NCBI RefSeq assembly: GCF_900009145.1
Contig: NZ_LN889812.1
Coordinates: 471,069-535,068, forward strand
DNA length: 64,000 nt
Reading direction: 5' to 3'
Origin: Planktothrix tepida PCC 9214
GTDB lineage: Bacteria; Cyanobacteriota; Cyanobacteriia; Cyanobacteriales; Microcoleaceae
Shown: one piece after another, positions 9,385 to 18,774 of the stretch
Layout of the letters: each line of letters opens with the position of its first letter
Numbering within the stretch: the stretch's first letter is position 1
The notes under the pieces: generated by a model
What the model was told of the DNA's origin: nothing
What the model saw: the letters and a program-made list of their open reading frames with translations, nothing else
Databases searched by the model: none
Translations under genes and position numbers: made by a program

Positions 9385-9996
9385 TTGAACTTGAGCACCA
9401 TGAGAACGGGGATCAACCGTACTTGGTTTATCGGGAGTCAGAGGAGAATTAAAGGCAGAAACTTGACCTATTGATTGAGTATAGGGGAGAGGATTTTCAG
9501 CAATTAAAGCATCTAAATTTGCCTCTAGGATATTTCGAGGAATTTCACCAATAGTTTGTGCAATGGTATCAGCATTTTGATTCAAATAAACAAAATGAGG
9601 AATTCCATCAACTCGATATTTCAGTAGTTCAGGCAACCATTTACTATTATCCACATTCAACATAACAAAATTCAGTTGTTCAGCATATTGCTGTTTAATT
9701 TCATGCAATTCTGGAGCCATTGCTTGGCAACTGGTACACCAATTGGCATAAAATTCAATTAAGGTGGGTTTTCCATTCCTCAAGGCGACATCCATCGGAA
9801 CAGATTCTTCAGCGAGTTGAGGTAGGGAGGTTGAGGTCGCATCCATCCGTACCCCCAGGAAAACGGCGACAGCCAAAATAATCGCAGCCATGGCAATTAA
9901 AAAGTTTCTAATGCGTTTGGCTAAATCGGAGGGTTGAGTTGATATTGTTGAATGCAATGGATTTTCGTTCATGTTCCTAACGTAAAAAATGATCAC
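9382..9996 (-). CDS. txlA: Membrane-anchored thioredoxin-like protein (TxlA/HCF164 type)
   Basis: The product contains one N-terminal membrane segment (LIAMAAIILAVAVFLGV, near residues 33-49) followed by a thioredoxin fold. The active site reads EFYANWCTSCQAM, a WCxxC dithiol typical of the TxlA/HCF164 family, and a cis-proline region GIPHF lies further on. HCF164-type proteins are attached to thylakoid or plasma membrane and pass reducing power to lumenal or periplasmic targets such as c-type cytochrome assembly. The frame begins at GTG 9996, but the ATG at 9972 (product MNENPL...) is the more likely start, with AGGA just ahead. The C-terminal tail is Pro/Ser-rich. Confidence 0.88.
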   Translation of the reverse strand: MIIFYVRNMNENPLHSTISTQPSDLAKRIRNFLIAMAAIILAVAVFLGVRMDATSTSLPQLAEESVPMDVALRNGKPTLIEFYANWCTSCQAMAPELHEIKQQYAEQLNFVMLNVDNSKWLPELLKYRVDGIPHFVYLNQNADTIAQTIGEIPRNILEANLDALIAENPLPYTQSIGQVSAFNSPLTPDKPSTVDPRSHGAQVQ

Positions 9997-10189
9997 CTAT
10001 TCTAGGAATGACACAGGAGACAGAAGAAAAAAGAATTCACAGCTGACTCTGACTCCTGGCTTCTGATTATTTTAGCTTAACTATATTTTTCTGAAAATTT
10101 TAACGATTCCCTGGAAGTTGCAGTAAAATAGGATAAAAATAAATTAGCTCTAAAAATAATCTCAGAAAGTGTAATAGCCATAACTTCCA

Positions 10190-10222
10190 AATTCGTAATT
10201 CGTAATTCGTAATTCGTAATTT
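10190..10222. repeat. Heptameric tandem repeat (AATTCGT)
   Basis: Four exact copies of AATTCGT plus a partial fifth lie directly in front of the NIL-ferredoxin gene. This is the class of short tandemly repeated heptamers common in filamentous cyanobacteria. It places the repeats 8 bases upstream of the ATG at 10230, where a ribosome binding site would be expected and none is evident. Confidence 0.9.
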
Positions 10223-10229
10223 TATAATA

Positions 10230-10634
10230 ATGAAAAAAAGAGTAACTTTAACCTTTCCCAAACGATCTATTCAAATGCCGATTACCTATCGATTGGCAAA
10301 AGATTTTAATGTAGCTGCTAATATTATTCGGGCTCAAGTCGCCCCCAATCAAGAGGGAAAATTAGTGGTAGAATTGTCAGGGGATATTGATGAACTAGAA
10401 GCAGCTATTGAATGGATGCAAACTCAAAATATTGGGGTTTCTTTAGTAGGACGAGAGATTTTAATTGATGAAGAGAGTTGTGTTGATTGTGGATTATGTA
10501 CTGGAGTCTGTCCGACAGAAGCCTTAACGCTCAATCCTGAAACCTTTTATTTGACGTTTACCCGCTCACGATGTATTGTTTGTGAACAATGTATTCCAAC
10601 CTGTCCCGTTCAAGCGATTTCAACGAATCTCTAA
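10230..10634 (+). CDS. NIL domain fused to a 2x[4Fe-4S] ferredoxin
   Basis: The 134-residue product has an N-terminal NIL domain (residues about 1-78, ferredoxin-like ACT-related fold, first known from methionine ABC transporters) and a C-terminal bacterial ferredoxin with two clusters. The cysteine motifs are CVDCGLCTGVCP and CIVCEQCIPTCP. It is conserved in cyanobacteria; the function is unproven, with sensing of sulfur compounds or cofactor delivery being possible from the NIL domain. No canonical ribosome binding site is seen upstream, because a heptamer array occupies the region. The small membrane protein gene follows 42 bases later. Confidence 0.9.
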   Translation: MKKRVTLTFPKRSIQMPITYRLAKDFNVAANIIRAQVAPNQEGKLVVELSGDIDELEAAIEWMQTQNIGVSLVGREILIDEESCVDCGLCTGVCPTEALTLNPETFYLTFTRSRCIVCEQCIPTCPVQAISTNL

Positions 10635-10676
10635 ACGGGAATTTAACACAAAACTTTTTTTTCTCTTAATATTTCA

Positions 10677-11204
10677 ATGAAATCAAAAAAAGAACTGACA
10701 ATTATTACTTGGCTTTCCTTTGGATTACTCCTCCTAACTTGTCTTCATTTCGGCTGGTTTTTATTTGAATCTCATCTATATTTTATAATTTCAGGTATAA
10801 TTTTAGCCTTAATTTGGGCAGTAGATTTATTCTTTACGATTCCGCTTAACTTTTTCCAAAATACAGTATTAAGATGGATTAGAACTGATCTAGGAACATT
10901 CTTAATGATTGTTTTTTTATCAATCTTGGGTGTGTTTATGATCACTTGGTTACAAATTTCGATTAATATTTTATTAATGCTTTCAGCCACAGCATTAGCT
11001 CGCTTAGAATTGCAAACTTCCCGATTTAGTAATTGGCAATCTTTTATTATTTTATCAATATTATCTACCTTCGGCTTAATATTAGGATGGGCTCTAAATT
11101 ATTATTTTTCTGTAGATCATTTAGAATTCAAATTTTGTTTCCCCTTTGATTTAGGATGTATTGAAATTCCGCATAGTGCACCAACTCCACCTCATCAAGA
11201 GTAA
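10677..11204 (+). CDS. Small multi-pass membrane protein, function unknown
   Basis: The 175-residue product is strongly hydrophobic with about five predicted membrane segments (near residues 8-29, 33-55, 72-95, 95-107 and 118-140) and a hydrophilic C-terminus ending in Pro-rich residues. It lacks a recognisable motif. It follows the NIL-ferredoxin gene by 42 bases and may be co-transcribed with it. The DNA is notably AT-rich. Confidence 0.7.
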   Translation: MKSKKELTIITWLSFGLLLLTCLHFGWFLFESHLYFIISGIILALIWAVDLFFTIPLNFFQNTVLRWIRTDLGTFLMIVFLSILGVFMITWLQISINILLMLSATALARLELQTSRFSNWQSFIILSILSTFGLILGWALNYYFSVDHLEFKFCFPFDLGCIEIPHSAPTPPHQE

Positions 11205-11269
11205 CAAGGGTTAAGCGATTAAATTAATTTTATTGGGTGCGTCAGCTTGACGCTAACACACCATTTCTA

Positions 11270-11809
11270 TTATTTTAAATCTAATAATCCATTACTTTTG
11301 AGTTTGGGATTAAAGCGAATTTCTTCTTGTAATCCCCGTTCTTGGAGTTGAGTTAAAATTTGCTCTTCCACACGACGAGCAACTTGTTTTAACAGTTTTT
11401 CTTGACCGATTTCATCGTTGTTTTCATAAGCTATTTTTTCTTCGGCTGTCATTAAAGGTTTGACTTGAATGGGATGATTCCAAAGAATTTCATCTTCTGC
11501 ATTTCCCAGAGGAATTGAACCATTTTCAGCAATCCAAGCTGCTTTAATTTCTTCTAAAATTGTTCGATTTGGACGAGTAATTGTTTGTAACTTCAGCCAA
11601 TAACAACCTTGATATTGCCGAACAAAATGTTGCTTTAAACTCAGATAAATATCTCTGGAATATCCGACATATTGTAAAATTTTATCTTGATTAAAAATGG
11701 CATAAACACCAATTTGACCCTGAAGCAAGTCAGGGATTCTGCCGTTTTCATCCAAATAGGATATATAGTCTAAACTATTGAGAGGAGGAATTTCAGTTGG
11801 ATTAGTCAT
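11270..11809 (-). CDS. GIY-YIG nuclease family protein
   Basis: Residues about 30-70 carry the GIY-YIG fold signature: GQIGVYAIFNQDKILQYVGYSRDIYLSLKQHF. The second tyrosine and the downstream Arg are present, and a Glu lies in TILEEIKAAWIAENG. The remainder is a charged helical C-terminal region (EEKIAYENNDEIGQEKLLKQV). Stand-alone cyanobacterial members are conserved but uncharacterised; plastid-like and UvrC-type relatives cut DNA. The ATG lies at 11809. It converges with the membrane protein gene. Confidence 0.85.
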   Translation of the reverse strand: MTNPTEIPPLNSLDYISYLDENGRIPDLLQGQIGVYAIFNQDKILQYVGYSRDIYLSLKQHFVRQYQGCYWLKLQTITRPNRTILEEIKAAWIAENGSIPLGNAEDEILWNHPIQVKPLMTAEEKIAYENNDEIGQEKLLKQVARRVEEQILTQLQERGLQEEIRFNPKLKSNGLLDLK

Positions 11810-12058
11810 TGATACAAAAAAACGCTTTTTCCCTAATTTTAAATGGATCAGTACCTATTTAATTATACCGTTTTATTGAATTCTTTTTAACGGCGATTAA
11901 ATACATGAGGAGACAAATTTTCCCATTCAACTCAAATATCTGTTATCTTGGATCTTAAAACTCTGCTGAATAACTGGCGAGTCGTAAACTTCTGGAAATC
12001 TCAGAGTTGCCTGGTTCAATACCCTATTCCCTCAGTCAAATCTGTATAAAAAAACTCA

Positions 12059-13156
12059 ATGTTTACACAAGTGCATTTAACAGAGCGACATCATCATATC
12101 CTGTGGGCAACGATTCGTCACTATATTGCGACGGCTGAACCTGTTGGTTCTAAAGCGTTGGTGGAGGAATACAACCTCAAAGTCAGTCCCGCAACCATCC
12201 GCAATAGTATGGGGGTCTTGGAACGCGCCGGACTCCTGTATCAACCCCATACCTCCGCCGGACGAGTTCCCTCAGATTCAGGTTATCGAATTTATGTTGA
12301 TAAATTAATTACGCCTTCAGAAACTGTTGCAGATGAAGCTCTGCAATTATTACGCGAACAACTGAGTTTAAAAAACTGTAGTTTGGAGGCGGTTTTACGG
12401 GGTGCATCGCAAATTTTATCGACTTTGAGTGGGTATATTACATTAGTAACATTACCCCAACGAATTACAACCCGGTTGCGACATTTACACCTGGTTTCGA
12501 TAGAACCCGGAAAAATTATGTTAGTCGTGGTGACGGATTCCTATCAAACCCAATCGAGTTTAATTGAATTATCTTCTCCGAATTACCCTGCTAATTCTAA
12601 CACAATGGGAGTTAATCCGCTACCCGAAAATGAAGAAGTTTTAGAACAAGAATTACAATTAATTTCCAATTTTTTAAATGCTCAACTGAGAGGAAAATCA
12701 ATTTCTGAACTCTCGACTTTAGATTGTACAGAATTAGATCGAGAATTTCAACGGTATTCAGATTTTTTACGAAAATTATTAACGGATTTAAGTTATCGTA
12801 GCCAAACCCCAGAATATACTCGAATTCTAATTAGTGGAATTGCGGAAGTTTTACATTTACCCGAATTTTCGCAATTGCAACAGGTGAAAACTTTAATGCA
12901 CTTATTAGAAGAAGAACAGGAACAATTGTGGCCGTTAATTTTTCCCCCCTCCCAAACTGAACGGGTTACAGTTCGGATTGGGTCAGAAAATCCCTTAGAA
13001 CCCATTCAAGGCTGTACTCTGGTTTCGGCTCAATATCGACGGGATAATATTCCGGTGGGCAGTGTGGGAATTTTAGGCCCGACTCGGATGATGTATGAAA
13101 ATGCCATCGCCGTTGTTGAAGCCGCTGCTGATTATTTGTCGGAAGCACTGAGTTAA
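12059..13156 (+). CDS. hrcA: Heat-inducible transcription repressor HrcA
   Basis: The 365-residue product starts [30 protein letters not shown], the winged-helix N-terminus of HrcA, followed by [31 protein letters not shown], the DNA-recognition part. The rest is the GAF-like inserted domain and dimerisation region. HrcA represses groESL and related chaperone operons at CIRCE operators. No CIRCE element was seen in front of this gene, so autoregulation is not evident. It is followed after 18 bases by a DUF1622 gene, suggesting co-transcription. Confidence 0.97.
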   Translation: MFTQVHLTERHHHILWATIRHYIATAEPVGSKALVEEYNLKVSPATIRNSMGVLERAGLLYQPHTSAGRVPSDSGYRIYVDKLITPSETVADEALQLLREQLSLKNCSLEAVLRGASQILSTLSGYITLVTLPQRITTRLRHLHLVSIEPGKIMLVVVTDSYQTQSSLIELSSPNYPANSNTMGVNPLPENEEVLEQELQLISNFLNAQLRGKSISELSTLDCTELDREFQRYSDFLRKLLTDLSYRSQTPEYTRILISGIAEVLHLPEFSQLQQVKTLMHLLEEEQEQLWPLIFPPSQTERVTVRIGSENPLEPIQGCTLVSAQYRRDNIPVGSVGILGPTRMMYENAIAVVEAAADYLSEALS

Positions 13157-13174
13157 TGTTTAATTTCTATATTT

Positions 13175-13561
13175 ATGGTCGGTTTAGAACCCTTAGAAAA
13201 TAGTTTATTTTCCTTTGTCCATCTCCTGAGATTTGGCTTAGAAGCAATTTCGGCTTTTTGCGTATTTTTAGGATTAATTACCACCTTAAAAATTGCCCTA
13301 AAGGCTTTCCAGCGAAGGCTGGTTTTTCCCTTTATAGAATTACGTCTCCACTTTGGAACGTGGTTAGCCTTAGCCTTGGAATTTCAATTGGGTGCGGATA
13401 TTGTTTCTACCACGATTACACCCTCTTTTCAGGTATTAGGACAGTTAGCGGCAATTGCTGTGATTCGGACATTTTTAAATTATTTTTTGAATAAAGAACT
13501 GGAAAGTGAAACTAACTTTCAGAAAAAGCTAGAGGAGAAATCTTCTATTCAAGAATTATAA
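13175..13561 (+). CDS. DUF1622 family membrane protein
   Basis: The 128-residue product has three hydrophobic segments: residues about 15-38 (LRFGLEAISAFCVFLGLITTLKIAL), 55-80 and 85-105. The phrase RLHFGTWLALALEFQLGADIVSTT is characteristic of DUF1622 proteins, small inner-membrane proteins of unknown function. It sits between hrcA (18 bases) and the candidate peptidase gene (6 bases), so the three genes probably form one operon. Confidence 0.88.
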   Translation: MVGLEPLENSLFSFVHLLRFGLEAISAFCVFLGLITTLKIALKAFQRRLVFPFIELRLHFGTWLALALEFQLGADIVSTTITPSFQVLGQLAAIAVIRTFLNYFLNKELESETNFQKKLEEKSSIQEL

Positions 13562-13567
13562 AATCTC

Positions 13568-14350
13568 ATGGTGAATTCTGACCCTTTAACAATCGCAGAA
13601 ACAGCAATTGCCGAGTTTGAACGTTCAAAAGTTCCTGGGGTTTGGACGGGACTTAATAAACAGCAAATTATTGCCGAAATGCGCTCACGTCTGCTAAATC
13701 CCTTTAACATTAATCAAGGTTCTCAACCTTTTTGTGGCCCTGCTGCTATTATTTTTGAACTCGCTCGAAAACAACCTACTGCTTATATTCAACTCTGTCG
13801 AAATCTGTTTCAAATTGGTGGCTTTCATACCCAAACAAATCGTTGGATTCCTTCACCTATCTATTTACAACAGAGTCCAGTTAATGTTAAGATCCCTCAA
13901 GTGGATTGGATGGTGTTATCAACCTTAAGAGAATCGGAAAATCTGATTTTTTCCGTTGACCCGAATGCACCTCAACTCTTCAGAAATTTAGCGGGAATTA
14001 CCAAACCTTGGGAAATTGGAGGATGGACTCAAGAAATTTTAGGCTATCAAACCATTCATTATAATTATGCTTATTTATTCGGAGATTTAGAAGCCATTCA
14101 AAAGGCAAATCAAATTGTAAAATCCGGGGGTGTTGCCTTTGCATTAATTAATGATTTGGGTTTACTCCTGAACAAACCTTCTGTTTTTTCCTATCCAAGT
14201 CATTGGGTTGCCTTACTGGATGAATTAAATATTGATTACAATAAGAATATGATTGAGTTTAATCTATTTACCTGGGGAAAAGAGATGCAAATTACTATTG
14301 ATTTAACTATCTTTAAAACCCATTTCTGGGAAGTTGTTACAGGGATTTAG
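13568..14350 (+). CDS. Candidate papain-like cysteine peptidase or amidase
   Basis: No family was recognised with certainty. The 260-residue product contains NQGSQPFCGPAAIIFELA (Cys56 at the start of a helix) and PSHWVALLDE (His212 at the start of a strand), the Cys-helix/His-strand arrangement of papain-fold (C39/NlpC-like) hydrolases. A preceding Gln (Gln53) could form the oxyanion hole. A possible third residue lies in FNLFTWG near 231-237. There is no signal peptide. It lies 6 bases after the DUF1622 gene. Its TAG stop overlaps the first base of a palindromic repeat, so its present C-terminus abuts a mobile repeat. Substrate is unknown. Confidence 0.65.
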   Translation: MVNSDPLTIAETAIAEFERSKVPGVWTGLNKQQIIAEMRSRLLNPFNINQGSQPFCGPAAIIFELARKQPTAYIQLCRNLFQIGGFHTQTNRWIPSPIYLQQSPVNVKIPQVDWMVLSTLRESENLIFSVDPNAPQLFRNLAGITKPWEIGGWTQEILGYQTIHYNYAYLFGDLEAIQKANQIVKSGGVAFALINDLGLLLNKPSVFSYPSHWVALLDELNIDYNKNMIEFNLFTWGKEMQITIDLTIFKTHFWEVVTGI

Positions 14351-14401
14351 TAGAGACGCGCCAAAAGCCTACGGCATGGCTGGGCTCAGGCGCGTCTCTA
14401 C
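14350..14401. repeat. Palindromic repeat, GTAGAGACGCGCC family, with 26-base spacer
   Basis: GTAGAGACGCGCC (14350-14362) and its exact complement GGCGCGTCTCTAC (14389-14401) flank 26 bases. The arms are the same as the compact 28-bp copies at 19647, 24453 and 52112. The element lies between convergent genes and its first base is the last base of the upstream stop codon. Confidence 0.9.
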
Positions 14402-14426
14402 ACCAGACAAATGCGTAGCAAACATT

Positions 14427-15158
14427 TCAGGATTTCAAATAACTTCCTATTAATGAATTGGTAATAATCCGCTTAACGCCTAAATTAACTAAGGTGTTAA
14501 AATCATTGAGATCATCCACCGTCCAAACCACAATATCGACTCCTTGATTTTGACTTTGGGTTACGATTTCTGGATGTTGTAATACAATCGGATAATGGAT
14601 GCTTAAAATCGAATTTCCTTTGTTAATTGCTTTTTGAAGCTGTTCTTCAAACTGATTAAAACCAATTAAAAAATATCCGAGGGGTATTTCAGGATGATAG
14701 TGACGAATTTGATCTAAAAAATTTTCATTAAAAGAAGTCATAATTGATTTATTAAGGAGATTATTTTGAACTAAAAATTCTCCTAACTTTTGAACTTCTT
14801 CCTCTAACCATTGATGATTTGGTTTAATATCAAAATATAAAAAATCCTTAACATTTTGAAAAGTAGCGATCGCATCTTCTAATGTGGGAATACTTTCTCC
14901 AGCAAATCGTTCAGCAAACCACGAACCTGCATCTAATTCTTTGAGTTCTGCAACAGTTTTCTCGGAAACTTTACCCGATGTTCCCGTAATTCGATTTAAC
15001 AATTCATCATGAAAAATGACAGGAATTCCATCCGCAGAAACTTGTACATCAAATTCCAGAGAATCTGCCCCCTGCTGTAAAGCTGCACTAAACGCAACCA
15101 GGGTATTTTCAGGTGCCATCACTGAAAACCCCCGATGAGCAATAATTTCTAAATCCAT
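14427..15158 (-). CDS. Glycerophosphodiester phosphodiesterase
   Basis: The 243-residue product begins LEIIAHRGFSVMAPENTLVAFSAAL, the GDPD signature with catalytic His8 and Arg9, and continues with LEFDVQVSADGIPVIFHDELLNRITG, supplying Glu/Asp metal ligands and the second catalytic His. FDIKP near residue 110 is also typical. The enzyme hydrolyses glycerophosphodiesters to glycerol-3-phosphate and an alcohol. No signal peptide is present, so it is cytoplasmic. It follows the alpha/beta hydrolase by about 25 bases, indicating an operon probably concerned with lipid turnover. Confidence 0.95.
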   Translation of the reverse strand: MDLEIIAHRGFSVMAPENTLVAFSAALQQGADSLEFDVQVSADGIPVIFHDELLNRITGTSGKVSEKTVAELKELDAGSWFAERFAGESIPTLEDAIATFQNVKDFLYFDIKPNHQWLEEEVQKLGEFLVQNNLLNKSIMTSFNENFLDQIRHYHPEIPLGYFLIGFNQFEEQLQKAINKGNSILSIHYPIVLQHPEIVTQSQNQGVDIVVWTVDDLNDFNTLVNLGVKRIITNSLIGSYLKS

Positions 15159-15183
15159 AATTTTACCTCTATTTCTATAATCA

Positions 15184-16047
15184 TTATTTTACCATCATTT
15201 GATCTTTTAAAAACGCTTCAACGGTTTGATTAAAACAATCGGGTTCAACTAAAAATGACCAATGATTGCCCGCCACACGCTCAATTTTTAACTGGGTTAA
15301 ATACTGTTGATAAGGTTTTAATTGCCAGTCCATACGATTAACTCCCTTTTCCGGTTGAATCAATAATGTGGGAATATTAATGTTTTCTGTTAACCCTGGA
15401 ACTTCCATCACCTGTTCAAAAATTTCATTTCGGGCGGGAATTCCAAATTTACTTCCCCAAGTTCCATCTGGTTTTTGTTCCATTCCCGCTTCAAATAATT
15501 CCTGTTGTAAATCACTCCATCCCACAAATTGAGCTAACTGTTTAGCTTGATTTTCCGCCTGTTCAAAACTAGCAAACGGGCCGATTAATTTTAAACAATC
15601 TAACTGACGATACAAAAGCGGCAGAGTTAATTTAAACAAACCGGGAAGTTTCATAATAAAAATTGGATCAACTAAAATCATACTATTAAACCGATCAGGA
15701 TTTTGTCTTGCCCAAATCGCTGCCATTTTTCCCGTCCAAGAATGCCCTAAAATATGGGCTTTTGACCAATTAAGCTGATCCATTAATGCTTCTAAATCTT
15801 CAATAACTTCAGTAAAGGTATATCCCTGTTCGGGTTTACTACTTTCTCCATGTCCTCGCATATCCGGTGCTATAATATGATGGTGATCGCTCAATTTCTC
15901 TCCTAACTTTTTCCAAACCAACGCTTGATCTGCTAACCCATGTAATAATAAAAGGTTGGTATCCGAGGAACCCCTAACCCCAGGATTCCATTCTAAATAA
16001 GAGAGGTTAGCCCTTGATAGGGATAAGGTTTTTCTAATATAACTCAT
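15184..16047 (-). CDS. Alpha/beta hydrolase
   Basis: The start is placed at the ATG at 16047 (MSYIRKTLSL); the longer frame to 16122 needs a TTG and adds a non-homologous N-terminus. The product (287 residues) has the alpha/beta hydrolase layout: LLLLHGLADQALVWKKL (oxyanion HG), DMRGHGESSKP, and the nucleophile elbow GHSWTGKMAA (Ser in G-H-S-W-T-G). The catalytic His is in GNHWSFLVEP near the C-terminus. Substrate is not predictable. It sits 25 bases upstream of the GDPD gene in the same direction. Confidence 0.9.
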   Translation of the reverse strand: MSYIRKTLSLSRANLSYLEWNPGVRGSSDTNLLLLHGLADQALVWKKLGEKLSDHHHIIAPDMRGHGESSKPEQGYTFTEVIEDLEALMDQLNWSKAHILGHSWTGKMAAIWARQNPDRFNSMILVDPIFIMKLPGLFKLTLPLLYRQLDCLKLIGPFASFEQAENQAKQLAQFVGWSDLQQELFEAGMEQKPDGTWGSKFGIPARNEIFEQVMEVPGLTENINIPTLLIQPEKGVNRMDWQLKPYQQYLTQLKIERVAGNHWSFLVEPDCFNQTVEAFLKDQMMVK

Positions 16048-16151
16048 AGTTTTACTCTTTAAAACTAATAAATTAGCAAACTGGATATTTTCAGTATAAA
16101 GGATTAGATCTCTCCCTATCAATCCGCGCCGAGGTTGTAATATTTTATCGT

Positions 16152-16177
16152 AGAGGGGTTGGGAGACTCAACCCTCT
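16152..16177. repeat. Short inverted repeat
   Basis: AGAGGGGTTG (16152-16161) can pair with CAACCCTCT (16169-16177) across a short loop, in the gap between the divergent hydrolase and recQ genes. It resembles the region's other GTAG-type palindromes in position and size but not in sequence. The rest of the gap (16048-16399) shows no gene. Confidence 0.6.
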
Positions 16178-16399
16178 TTGCGCCTGGCTTTGGAAACCAA
16201 ACTCCTACAGAACTTTTTCATAAATTATTTAGGATTGCTATAGTATAGGGTGGGTGATTAGAAAAAGCTTGTGATTTCAGCCGTTAAGTTAGGGTTTGTC
16301 ACTGACCCTAGGTTTAACAATGATGAAATTTTAGGTAAAATATGAGATAATAATATCAACCTTCTCTTAACTTTATTTTGGCAAACTCAGTCAGACATC

Positions 16400-17854
16400 A
16401 TGCAAGCATCTACAGAGTGGCAACAGGTAAAAACTGCCTTTAAAAAGATTTGGGGTTATGATGATTTCCGACCTCCCCAAGGGGAAATTATTAAAAGCTT
16501 ACTAGACTACAAAGATGCTTTAATTGTTATGCCAACGGGAGGCGGAAAATCCATCTGTTTTCAACTTCCAGCTTTATTAAAAACCGGATTAACCTTAGTC
16601 ATCTCGCCCCTGGTGGCATTAATGGAAAATCAGGTACAAGAACTTCAAGAGCTCAAACTTCCCGCCGCCTTAATTCATAGCCAATTAATGCCCCAACAAC
16701 GACGTAATACCTTACGTTTAGTTGAACAAAATCAATTAAGACTTCTCTATCTTTCTCCTGAAACTCTATTAAGTTCTCCTGTTTGGAGTGTGATTTCTCA
16801 ACCCCAGGTTCAAATCAATGGTTTAATCTTAGATGAAGCCCATTGTTTAGTCCAATGGGGGGATACATTTCGCCCTGCTTATCGACGTTTAGGGGCTATT
16901 CGTGCGACTTTATTAAAACTAAAACCTACGGGAACGAAAATAGCGATCGCAGCCTTTACGGCTACCGCCGATCCTGATGCTCAAGCTATTATTAAACAGG
17001 TTTTAAACCTCAAAAATCCTCAACAATTTCTCCTCAGTCCCTATCGATCTAATTTAGAATTAAACATTAAAACAGTTTGTACTCCCAGAGGACGACAACA
17101 ACAGTTAATTCAATTTATTCAACCTCGAAAAAATCAGACCGGTTTAATTTATGCCCGTACTCGCAAAGACTGTGAACAATTAGCCCAATGGTTACAAACC
17201 CAAAATTATTCAACCGTTGCTTATCATGCAGGTTTAGGTTCCGATGAACGCCGAAAAATCGAAAAAGATTGGTTAGAGGAAAACGTTAAATTTGTGGTTT
17301 GTAGTAGTGCCTTTGGCATGGGAATTAATAAAAGTAATGTTCGATGGGTTGCCCATTTTCAAGCTCCGTTTTTATTATCAGAATATATTCAAGAAGTGGG
17401 GCGGGCTGGAAGAGATGGTCAACCTGCAATCGCATTAACAATTATTAGCGAACCTACAGGTTTTTTCTATCCTGAAGATAAACAACGGCAAAATTATTTA
17501 AAAGAAAATCTACAAAAACAATATCAAGCAGCCAATCAATTAATTAAGAAACTTCCCTTAAGAGGAAATATAGAAACGGTTTCTGAACAATTTAACAATA
17601 GTGAGATCGCCCTTTCCATTTTACACGCCCAAGGACGCTTAATCTGGCGTGATCCGTTTCACTATGAAATTCAATCTAAACCTGCTAAATCGACTTTGGA
17701 TCTAAATCATAAAGCCATTCAACAAATGAATCAATACTTAAAAACTCGTCAATGTCGGTGGCAATTTTTATTACAAGCGTTTGGATTCAATTTAGATCAG
17801 TCCTTCAAAAGATGCGGTCATTGCGATCGCTGTAAATCCCCTCAAAAATCTTAA
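16400..17854 (+). CDS. recQ: RecQ-family ATP-dependent DNA helicase, short form
   Basis: The 484-residue product has the RecQ core: motif 0 YDDFRPPQGEII, Walker A MPTGGGKSICFQLPAL (near residues 46-61), DEAHC (motif II), SPLVALM, and motif VI EVGRAGRDGQ. A zinc-binding cluster RCGHCDRC lies at the very C-terminus. The protein is shorter than E. coli RecQ (about 610) and lacks an HRDC domain and a full winged helix. RecQ enzymes unwind 3'-5' in recombination and repair. The ATG at 16400 is supported by the family N-terminus. Confidence 0.93.
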   Translation: MQASTEWQQVKTAFKKIWGYDDFRPPQGEIIKSLLDYKDALIVMPTGGGKSICFQLPALLKTGLTLVISPLVALMENQVQELQELKLPAALIHSQLMPQQRRNTLRLVEQNQLRLLYLSPETLLSSPVWSVISQPQVQINGLILDEAHCLVQWGDTFRPAYRRLGAIRATLLKLKPTGTKIAIAAFTATADPDAQAIIKQVLNLKNPQQFLLSPYRSNLELNIKTVCTPRGRQQQLIQFIQPRKNQTGLIYARTRKDCEQLAQWLQTQNYSTVAYHAGLGSDERRKIEKDWLEENVKFVVCSSAFGMGINKSNVRWVAHFQAPFLLSEYIQEVGRAGRDGQPAIALTIISEPTGFFYPEDKQRQNYLKENLQKQYQAANQLIKKLPLRGNIETVSEQFNNSEIALSILHAQGRLIWRDPFHYEIQSKPAKSTLDLNHKAIQQMNQYLKTRQCRWQFLLQAFGFNLDQSFKRCGHCDRCKSPQKS

Positions 17855-17987
17855 CCCCAAAATCCTTGTGTAGGATGGACACCATTATTATGATTGTACA
17901 ATTCATTTAGACTTGCTATTTATAATAATTTTAGCCTTAGCTTTACTAAATCTTCATAATTAAATTGATCATCTTTACAAAACACTC

Positions 17988-18017
17988 TTGTTTTCTACTT
18001 AACTGAGTTAATATTAT
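17988..18017 (+). promoter_or_regulatory. Possible promoter of the PEP-CTERM gene
   Basis: TTGTTT (17988-17993) and TATTAT (18012-18017) are separated by 18 bases in an AT-rich gap, about 85 bases before the ATG. The match is moderate. Confidence 0.35.
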
Positions 18018-18102
18018 AGGCTTAAAGGTGCAAACGAAGAATTAACTCAGAATTTTAAGCTACAATTTTTAATTTTTTAATAGTCAAGCAAGGAGTCAGA
18101 AG

Positions 18103-18720
18103 ATGTCTACTCAAACTATTCGTAAACTAGCTTTGTTTTGTCTAACAAGTGCTGCTTTAAGCGGAGGTGCAATGACAACAGCAAGTTCAGCAATTGCTGG
18201 CCCTATTGATACCTGGGATTTAGTCAGTACATTTGATTTTTATTTTCTCAACCCAAACTTGTTCTATCCACCCCCCACTTATAAGCTAGTTATAGATGTG
18301 GCAGGTTATACAGCAGATAATAAAGATAACTTATTTAATAATGTGGACATTAGCCCATTGGCTACAAGTATGACTTATTTCCAAGTTAAGGGTGCTGGTG
18401 GATTTACTTCCCATACTGATACTTCTTTTTTACCGAGTGGAACGAATTTATTTTCGGCTGAGTTGCAGCCGGCTCAAGATAATACATTGGGTGCTCTAAA
18501 TATTTCTTCCATGAAACTAGACATTAAGCGAACAGCAAGTAATTTGTTTAACCTCACATTATTTAGCACAGATGCTAATAATATTCCTAAAATTTTCGCT
18601 TATGATACGAATGTAAGTTTTAATCACAAAGGTTCTGTTCCAGAGCCAAGTACAGTTTTAGGATTATTAGGATTATCTGCTTTCAGCTTAAAAGTTTTAA
18701 AGAAAACTCAAAAGAACTAA
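18103..18720 (+). CDS. PEP-CTERM sorting domain protein
   Basis: The 205-residue product has an N-terminal signal peptide (KLALFCLTSAALSGGAMTTASSAIA, cleavage after the Ala-x-Ala near residue 30) and a C-terminal PEP-CTERM signal: VPEPSTVLGLLGLSAFSLKVLKKTQ, that is PEP, a hydrophobic stretch and a basic tail. Such proteins are exported and processed by an exosortase, usually ending up at the cell surface or in the extracellular matrix. The middle is beta-rich with no recognised domain. AAGGAGTCAGAAG precedes the ATG, a strong ribosome binding site. It has its own terminator. Confidence 0.92.
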   Translation: MSTQTIRKLALFCLTSAALSGGAMTTASSAIAGPIDTWDLVSTFDFYFLNPNLFYPPPTYKLVIDVAGYTADNKDNLFNNVDISPLATSMTYFQVKGAGGFTSHTDTSFLPSGTNLFSAELQPAQDNTLGALNISSMKLDIKRTASNLFNLTLFSTDANNIPKIFAYDTNVSFNHKGSVPEPSTVLGLLGLSAFSLKVLKKTQKN

Positions 18721-18774
18721 GGTTCTAAAGAGAAATCAATATCAGTATTTTTCTCAAAACCAGGATAAGCAATC

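Noticed and set aside
11810-12058. CIRCE operator upstream of hrcA
   Set aside because: No TTAGCACTC-N9-GAGTGCTAA arrangement was found in the gap.
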